From the NCBI GenBank assembly GCA_035711805.1, contig DASTBV010000097.1, positions 1-64,000 on the forward strand: DNA of 64,000 nt, given 5' to 3'. The position numbers were made by a program, and so were the translations under genes. How positions within the stretch are numbered: the first letter of the stretch is position 1; each line of letters starts with the position of its first letter. The DNA is from Gp6-AA40 sp035711805. Its GTDB lineage: Bacteria; Acidobacteriota; Vicinamibacteria; Vicinamibacterales; UBA2999. The notes beneath the pieces are model-generated. The model was not told the DNA's origin. It saw only the letters and a program-made list of their open reading frames with translations, and searched no databases. Positions 59,692 to 64,000 of this stretch are shown piece after piece.

Positions 59692-60573
59692 ATGTCACGC
59701 TTCACGCACGTCCTCTGTCCGGTCGATTTCTCCGACACCTCGCAGCACGCGCTCGACCACGCGGCCGCCATCGCGCACCGGGACCAGGCACGGCTGACCG
59801 TGCTGTACGTCTTCGCGAATCTGCCGTCGATGGATGTTCCGCCGCTGGTGCTTTCCCCCGCCGACCGGGAGCGCATACGGGTCGATCTGCAGAGGATGTG
59901 CGCGAACGTGCCGAAAGCGGTCTCTGTCGATCTTGTCGTGCGGGAAGCGGAACGCGTCTACCGGACGATTCTCGAGGAGCAGAACGGGCTCGGCGCCGAT
60001 CTCCTGGTTCTTGGCACGCACGGCCGTTCTGGGTTCCAGCACATGGTCCTCGGCTCCATCACCGAAAAGGTCATCCGCGCCGTGACGTGCCCGACGCTCG
60101 TCGTTCCGCCGCGCGCACCGGACATTGCGCCGGACGCGACGCCACGCCTGAGGCGCATTCTGTGTCCGATCGATTTTTCAGCCAGCTCGATGAACGCCTT
60201 CGCGGACGCGCGCAGGATGGCCGAAGAGACGGGTGCCCGGCTGACCGCACTCGCCGTCGTCGACATCGCGTATGAGCTGCGCGACAGCGCGATGCTGGCC
60301 AATGTCGACGTGCAGGGCATCGCGCGCGCGACCGAGTCCGAAACGCGCCGGCGGCTCGCCGCGCTGGTTGGCCATGGCGCTCAGACGATCGAGGCTGTTG
60401 TCGACTGTGGCTCACCGGCCGGGAAGGTGCTTGAACGCGCCGCGCGCGACGGCACCGACCTCATCGTGATGGGTGTGCACGGACGCGGAGCGTTGGATCT
60501 GCGACTCTTTGGGTCCACGACACACCAGGTCATCCGGCGCGCGGCCTGCCCGGTACTTGTAATCCCGTCGTAA
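59692..60573 (+). CDS. Universal stress protein, two UspA domains (4 of 4)
   Basis: 293 residues from the ATG at 59692, with TTGAGG upstream. Both domains keep full ATP-binding loops: GTHGRSGFQHMVLGS near residue 116 and GVHGRGALDLRLFGS near 272. It is separated from the other three USPs by the Clp and ppsA genes, and divergent from ppsA with site f between them. Probably the same regulon. Confidence 0.93.
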   Translation: MSRFTHVLCPVDFSDTSQHALDHAAAIAHRDQARLTVLYVFANLPSMDVPPLVLSPADRERIRVDLQRMCANVPKAVSVDLVVREAERVYRTILEEQNGLGADLLVLGTHGRSGFQHMVLGSITEKVIRAVTCPTLVVPPRAPDIAPDATPRLRRILCPIDFSASSMNAFADARRMAEETGARLTALAVVDIAYELRDSAMLANVDVQGIARATESETRRRLAALVGHGAQTIEAVVDCGSPAGKVLERAARDGTDLIVMGVHGRGALDLRLFGSTTHQVIRRAACPVLVIPS

Positions 60574-60647
60574 GCGCAAGAGAACGAGGCAATGGGAACT
60601 GCCTTGGCACGCCACGCTGCGATCAGTACGGAATTTCACGATAGCAC

Positions 60648-60661
60648 GGGGAAATTTCCAT
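60648..60661. promoter_or_regulatory. 14-bp palindrome (site g)
   Basis: GGGGAAATTTCCAT (core GGAAATTTCC, perfect). It lies 127 bp before the CBS-domain gene. A second partial half-site CGGAATTTC lies 18 bp upstream of it. Confidence 0.5.
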
Positions 60662-60788
60662 ACATGGCCGCCGGGCGGCCCGCCACGTATTCGAGAATGG
60701 AGGCTCATTTGTTCCGGAAGGTGTCCGGCACAGAACGTGCCCTCGTGCGCCGCGTCCGTTTGCAAACGGCATTTCGAGGAGCACCGAT

Positions 60789-61253
60789 ATGAAGATCAAG
60801 GACATCATGACCCGTGAGCCGGCCATTTGCTCGCGGGGCACCAACCTGGCGGCGGCGGCGAAGCTCATGCTCGACGCCGACTGCGGCATCCTCCCAGTCG
60901 TCGACGACGAGAGCAAGCTTGTTGGCGTTGTCACCGACCGCGACATGTACATCGCCCTTGCCACGAGGAACAGGCTGGCGTCGCAGGTCACGGTGGGAGA
61001 AGTGGCGCGCACGACCGTCTTCACCTGTGCCCCGGACGACGATGTGGAGTCCGCCCTTCAGACGATGCGGCAGCACCGGGTCCGCCGGCTGCCGGTCGCA
61101 GGGTTCGGCGGTGCCGTCGCGGGCATCGTCTCGATGAACGACATCGTGCTTGCGGCCGGAGCACGCAAGCCGGTTCGCAACGAGGCGGTCGTCGAGACCC
61201 TGCAGGCGATCTGCGCACACCATCTGCCCGTGCCGCACATTACGGCGGCGTGA
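60789..61253 (+). CDS. CBS-domain pair protein (Hrp1-like)
   Basis: 154 residues, almost entirely two CBS motifs: MKIKDIMTREPAICSRGTNLAAAAKLMLDADCGILPVVDDESKLVGVVTDRDM (domain 1) and VTVGEVARTTVFTCAPDDDVESALQTMRQHRVRRLPV (domain 2). Stand-alone CBS pairs bind adenine nucleotides and sense energy state. Mycobacterial Hrp1, in the DosR regulon, has the same architecture. AGGAGC precedes the ATG, and site g lies upstream. Confidence 0.92.
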   Translation: MKIKDIMTREPAICSRGTNLAAAAKLMLDADCGILPVVDDESKLVGVVTDRDMYIALATRNRLASQVTVGEVARTTVFTCAPDDDVESALQTMRQHRVRRLPVAGFGGAVAGIVSMNDIVLAAGARKPVRNEAVVETLQAICAHHLPVPHITAA

Positions 61254-61257
61254 CAGC

Positions 61258-61292
61258 TGGATTGGTAGTTCGCTCGTTGGATAGTTGGTAGT
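61258..61292 (+). repeat. GTTGGTAGT-type repeat upstream of the ZIP gene
   Basis: ATTGGTAGTTCGCTCGTTGGATAGTTGGTAGT contains two copies of TTGGTAGT, the reverse complement of the CAACTAC array at 38.6 kb. It lies between the CBS gene and the GTG of the ZIP gene. Confidence 0.65.
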
Positions 61293-61303
61293 CAATCAGG
61301 CCA

Positions 61304-62089
61304 GTGGCCTCCTTTGTCGACGTCTTTCGTGCGGCCGATCCAGTGGCGCAGGCCTTCGTGGCGACGCTTGGCACCTATGCGCTGACGGCCATCGGCACGC
61401 TGCCGGTATTCCTTTTCCGCAGCGCACCGCGCCGCCTGATGGACGCGATGATGGGGTTCGCGGGCGGCGTGATGGTGGCCGCCTCGTGCTGGTCGCTGTT
61501 GGTCCCTTCCATCGAAACCGGCGGGGTGTTCGCGGCTGTGGCCGGTCTGCTGGCAGGTGGCGGGTTCATCTATGTAGCTGACCAGCTGTTGCCGCATCTC
61601 CACAGTGAGTTTCCCGACGAAGCGACGACGGAGGGACCGCGTGTCGCCTGGCAGCGATCGACGCTGCTGATGCTGGCGATCACGCTCCACAATTTTCCGG
61701 AAGGTCTGGCCGTGGGTGTGCGGTTCGGAGGCGGGGACATCGGTGCGGCGACGGCGCTGGCCATCGGCATCGGTCTTCAGAACGTGCCCGAAGGGCTCGC
61801 GATCGCGCTGCCGCTGCATCGCGGCGGGATGAGCCGCGGATGGGCGTTCTTCTGGGGCCAGCTGTCTGCGATTGTCGAGCCTGTCGCCGGTGTGCTGGGA
61901 GCGGGGGTCGTGTTGTTCTCGAGCACCGCGCTCCCATACGGGATGGCCTTCGCCGCCGGCGCCATGCTCTACGTCGTGATCGAGGAGCTGATACCTGAAA
62001 CCGTTCGCAGCGGCACGACCGACGTTGCCACGCTCGGATTCATCGGCGGTTTCGCCGTGATGATGGCGCTCGACAACCTCCTGGGCTAG
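61304..62089 (+). CDS. ZIP-family metal transporter (GufA-like)
   Basis: 261 residues, GTG start. About eight membrane helices. The metal-binding motifs of the ZIP fold are HNFPEGLAVG (near residue 126) and QNVPEGLAIA (near 158), with SAIVEPVAGVLGA. ZIP proteins import zinc or other divalent metals; GufA members prefer zinc and may export. It is flanked by inverted GTTGG repeats and follows the CBS gene. Confidence 0.88.
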   Translation: MASFVDVFRAADPVAQAFVATLGTYALTAIGTLPVFLFRSAPRRLMDAMMGFAGGVMVAASCWSLLVPSIETGGVFAAVAGLLAGGGFIYVADQLLPHLHSEFPDEATTEGPRVAWQRSTLLMLAITLHNFPEGLAVGVRFGGGDIGAATALAIGIGLQNVPEGLAIALPLHRGGMSRGWAFFWGQLSAIVEPVAGVLGAGVVLFSSTALPYGMAFAAGAMLYVVIEELIPETVRSGTTDVATLGFIGGFAVMMALDNLLG

Positions 62090-62111
62090 TTGGCTCGTTG
62101 GCCAACTACTT
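62087..62111 (+). repeat. GTTGG-type repeat downstream of the ZIP gene
   Basis: TAGTTGGCTCGTTGGCCAACTACTT overlaps the ZIP stop codon. It pairs as an inverted copy with the element at 61258-61292 (shared CTCGTTGG). The following 62112-62379 holds no convincing gene; a weak open frame with a TM-like start from a GTG at 62226 is the only signal. Confidence 0.6.
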
Positions 62112-62379
62112 AACGCCGCGCTGCGACTAATTCGCATCGGCGCGGCCGGGCGCGTGTGTCGCCTGGCCGGTCACGTCCTTTCGCCCCGACGGGGTGCCGG
62201 TACGGCACGTGCGTCAACGTCTGGCGTGAAGAAACAACTGGTCTGGCCGGTCGTCGTCTTCGCTGTCGCCGCCGCCGCCATCGCCGTGCAATCAGGTTCT
62301 GGTGGGAGAGCGGGCGACATCTGTTTGCTGGTATGGCAATTGCCCCTCGAGGAGATCGATCACCGGAGGAGGGGGAGTG

Positions 62380-62475
62380 ATGCAGACCAAGCTACGCACG
62401 ATCGGATGGAGCGCGTGGACACTCATCTTCGCGCTGCTGATCCTGCTGCTCGCCATGGTGTACCTCGCGTATTAG
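62380..62475 (+). CDS. 31-residue membrane peptide
   Basis: A strong GGAGGAGGGGGAG leads to an ATG. The product has a short basic start (QTKLRTIG) and one membrane helix (WTLIFALLILLLAMVYLAY). Such tiny single-helix proteins are often missed. It ends 24 bp before the phosphoribosyltransferase fragment. Function unknown. Confidence 0.5.
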   Translation: MQTKLRTIGWSAWTLIFALLILLLAMVYLAY

Positions 62476-62499
62476 CTCGCGGGAGACTGGAATTCTGCG

Positions 62500-62745
62500 A
62501 TGCGATTGAAGAATCGCAATGACGCGGCGACGCAGCTGGCCGGCAGGCTGGCCGCCTACCGGGGACAGAACCCCCTGGTCCTCGGAGTACCGCGGGGTGC
62601 CGTGCCGATGGCGCAGACCATCGCCGAGGCGCTCGGCGGCGAGCTCGACGTGGTGCTGGTGCGGAAGCTCCGGGCGCCCGGCGGGACCGTGTGTCGCATC
62701 GTTCGGAGGGAGCATGCAGCCTTCAGCGGCCGGCGCGCTGGATGA
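62500..62745 (+). pseudogene. Truncated phosphoribosyltransferase-family gene
   Basis: 81 residues. The start MRLKNRNDAATQLAGRLAAYRG...VLGVPRGAVPMAQTIAEALGGELDVVLVRKL matches the first ~60 residues of the ~220-residue PRTase family often linked to stress genes. After APGG homology stops and the frame enters unrelated sequence before a stop at 62745, overlapping the 3' end of the convergent efflux gene. The PRPP-binding loop is missing, so it should be inactive. The break near 62690 marks a deletion junction. Confidence 0.75.
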
Positions 62746-63922
62746 TACGGGAGCCGTCATGCAGCAAGTCGCCAGGGTGAACGATGACCATCGCGCCTTC
62801 GGATAACCCCGACGTGACCTCAGCCTCCTGACCGGTCTGGTGGCCCAGTTCGACGACCGTCAGCCGCGCACGACCTTCGGCGGCGACGTAGACTGCCCAA
62901 CGCGTGTCGTGGCGGAACAATGCGTTCGTCGGGACCTTCAATACCTTTTCCGCTTCCCAGAGGACGATGCGTGTTTCCACGCGATACGCGTCCCCCAGGA
63001 CCGCGCAGTCCTCGCCGTCGGCGTTCAGGTCCAGCACGACGTTCACGCGCTGCTCCTCGACGCCGAGCGCCGACACCTTGGTGAAACCGCCTGGTTCGAC
63101 GCGCCTGACGGTCGCGGAGAGCACCCCGTCACCGCCCCACTCCTCGACCGTCGCGCGGGCGCCTGGCCGGACGCGGACCGCATCGGTTGACAACAGGTCG
63201 GCGACGATTTCCATCTGCCGTGGATCGCCGATCTCGATGAGCGGTTCTCCGGCCGGAACGACGCTCTCGCTCTCGCGGAGCCGCTTGAGCACGACGCCAG
63301 CGACCGGCGCCCTGACCGCGACGATCTCCTCCGCCCGTCGCTCCACCGGCGCGGCGGCTCGGGCCCGTGCCCGCTCAACCTCGGCGGACGCGGTGCGAAC
63401 GGCAAACACCGCCGCGTCGACGGCCTCGGCGGCAAGCGCGGCATCCGTCTCGCGTGCCTCGAGATCCTGCGTGGCGGTGGCGCCGGCTGCGGTCAGTGTG
63501 CGAACGCGAGTGAGTTCGCGCTGTGCCTGAATGAGCGCGGTACGCGCCCGTTGTTCCTCGGCGCGAGCCCGTCCGACCGAGGCCTCGGCGATCTGCACGG
63601 CGGCGACGGCCTCGGCTCGTGTCCTCGCGTCGAGCAGCGATGGTGCCTCAGGCCGCAACCGTGCGACGACGTCACCCGCGGCGACGCGGTCGCCGGGTTC
63701 GAGCTCGATGCGCAGCACGCGTCCGGCGACAGGCGCGGCGATGACGAAGCGATCGCGGACACGGGTGCGGCCTTCCTCGTCGATCGTGACGACGAGCGGA
63801 CCGCGCGTGACGCCGGCCAGGTCGACGGGCACTGGCGTCGGCCACAGGGCGACCAGTACGAGGCCGCCGATGACGGCGGTCGAGAGCAGCACGCGGCGGT
63901 CCGTCAGTACTCGCAGCATCAC
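62723..63922 (-). CDS. RND/ABC efflux periplasmic adaptor (HlyD/MacA-like)
   Basis: 399 residues. An N-terminal membrane helix (residues ~10-28) is followed by a lipoyl half-motif (FVIAAPVAGRVLRIELEPGDRVAAGDVVARL), a long coiled coil (residues ~90-200, with alternating Ala/Glu/Arg) and the second lipoyl half (VRAPVAGVVLKRLRESESVVPAGEPLIEIGD), then beta-barrel and membrane-proximal domains. It bridges an inner-membrane transporter to an outer-membrane channel. An FtsX-like permease gene lies 2 bp upstream, so it is probably a MacAB/DevBC-type ABC exporter. Confidence 0.9.
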   Translation of the reverse strand: MMLRVLTDRRVLLSTAVIGGLVLVALWPTPVPVDLAGVTRGPLVVTIDEEGRTRVRDRFVIAAPVAGRVLRIELEPGDRVAAGDVVARLRPEAPSLLDARTRAEAVAAVQIAEASVGRARAEEQRARTALIQAQRELTRVRTLTAAGATATQDLEARETDAALAAEAVDAAVFAVRTASAEVERARARAAAPVERRAEEIVAVRAPVAGVVLKRLRESESVVPAGEPLIEIGDPRQMEIVADLLSTDAVRVRPGARATVEEWGGDGVLSATVRRVEPGGFTKVSALGVEEQRVNVVLDLNADGEDCAVLGDAYRVETRIVLWEAEKVLKVPTNALFRHDTRWAVYVAAEGRARLTVVELGHQTGQEAEVTSGLSEGAMVIVHPGDLLHDGSRIIQRAGR

Positions 63923-63924
63923 AA

Positions 63925-64000
63925 TTACTCCGGCGCCTTGAGAACGCCCACAAGATCGAGCCGATCGAGGCGGCGCCGCACCAGCAGCCCCGACACCATC
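63925..64000 (-). CDS. C-terminal end of an ABC transporter permease (FtsX/MacB-like), partial
   Basis: The last 24 codons before a TAA at 63925 read VSGLLVRRRLDRLDLVGVLKAPE. The RRRLDRLDLVxVLK ending is typical of MacB/DevC-type FtsX permeases. The gene runs out of the window. It lies immediately upstream of the adaptor gene in the same operon. Confidence 0.7.
   Translation of the reverse strand, partial: MVSGLLVRRRLDRLDLVGVLKAPE

Noticed and set aside
62226..62522. Possible CDS starting at a GTG with a membrane-like start
   Set aside because: No ribosome-binding site; after 25 codons the sequence is Arg/Asp-rich and overlaps the well-started 31-codon gene in another frame.

Overview
This window is GC-rich bacterial chromosome that most likely comes from an acidobacterium of the Vicinamibacteria/Vicinamibacterales type. 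The lineage markers are two tandem TIGR03435-family secreted proteins, two paralogous secreted proteins with a PDLTG..W and ERFTR core, two DUF4136 lipoproteins, and a REP/RAYT repeat system whose palindromes sit in many intergenic gaps. The lineage is inferred from protein families, since no rRNA gene is present.

0-28 kb is housekeeping: a tRNA-Thr, secreted proteins, a CPA2 antiporter-peroxiredoxin pair, and a rich DNA repair set (UdgX, UvrA, 3-methyladenine glycosylase, Ku, UvrC). It also holds leucine biosynthesis (leuC-leuD, a LysR regulator, and leuA without its regulatory domain), an envelope-stress operon (hsp20-htrA-mscS), EF-P and thymidine kinase. Gene borders here carry unusual 7- and 9-bp tandem repeat arrays, often as inverted pairs. 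Several arrays run into coding sequence and give genes new C-termini. A RAYT transposase lies between REP palindromes next to uvrA.

28-44 kb is a nitrogen-oxide and electron-transfer region. A Crp/Fnr regulator lies next to a TTGCG-N4-CGCAA operator and a RIC/YtfE-type di-iron repair protein, which suggests an NO-responsive pair. A tight five-gene operon follows: a NarK-type transporter fused to a membrane cytochrome b-like domain and zinc ribbon, a molybdopterin nitrate-reductase-like subunit, a four-cluster ferredoxin, a Rieske protein with a Tat-like motif, and a DUF6755 membrane protein. Divergent from it are a cytochrome c-beta-barrel fusion and a pentaheme cytochrome c. A TonB-led membrane operon comes next.

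44-62.5 kb is a stress or dormancy island: four two-domain universal stress proteins, Hsp20, a nitroreductase, a LOG-family protein, a ClpA/ClpC-like unfoldase, PEP synthase, a CBS-pair protein, two small glycine-zipper-like membrane proteins, DUF4136 lipoproteins and a ZIP transporter. Its content resembles the mycobacterial DosR dormancy regulon. A recurring 14-bp palindrome close to GCGGAATATTTCCGC lies 27-135 bp upstream of many of its genes and also upstream of the Crp/Fnr gene. This looks like a shared operator and is the most interesting undescribed signal here. A degraded response-regulator fragment and a truncated phosphoribosyltransferase show past rearrangement. The window ends in an RND/ABC efflux adaptor and the last codons of an FtsX-like permease.
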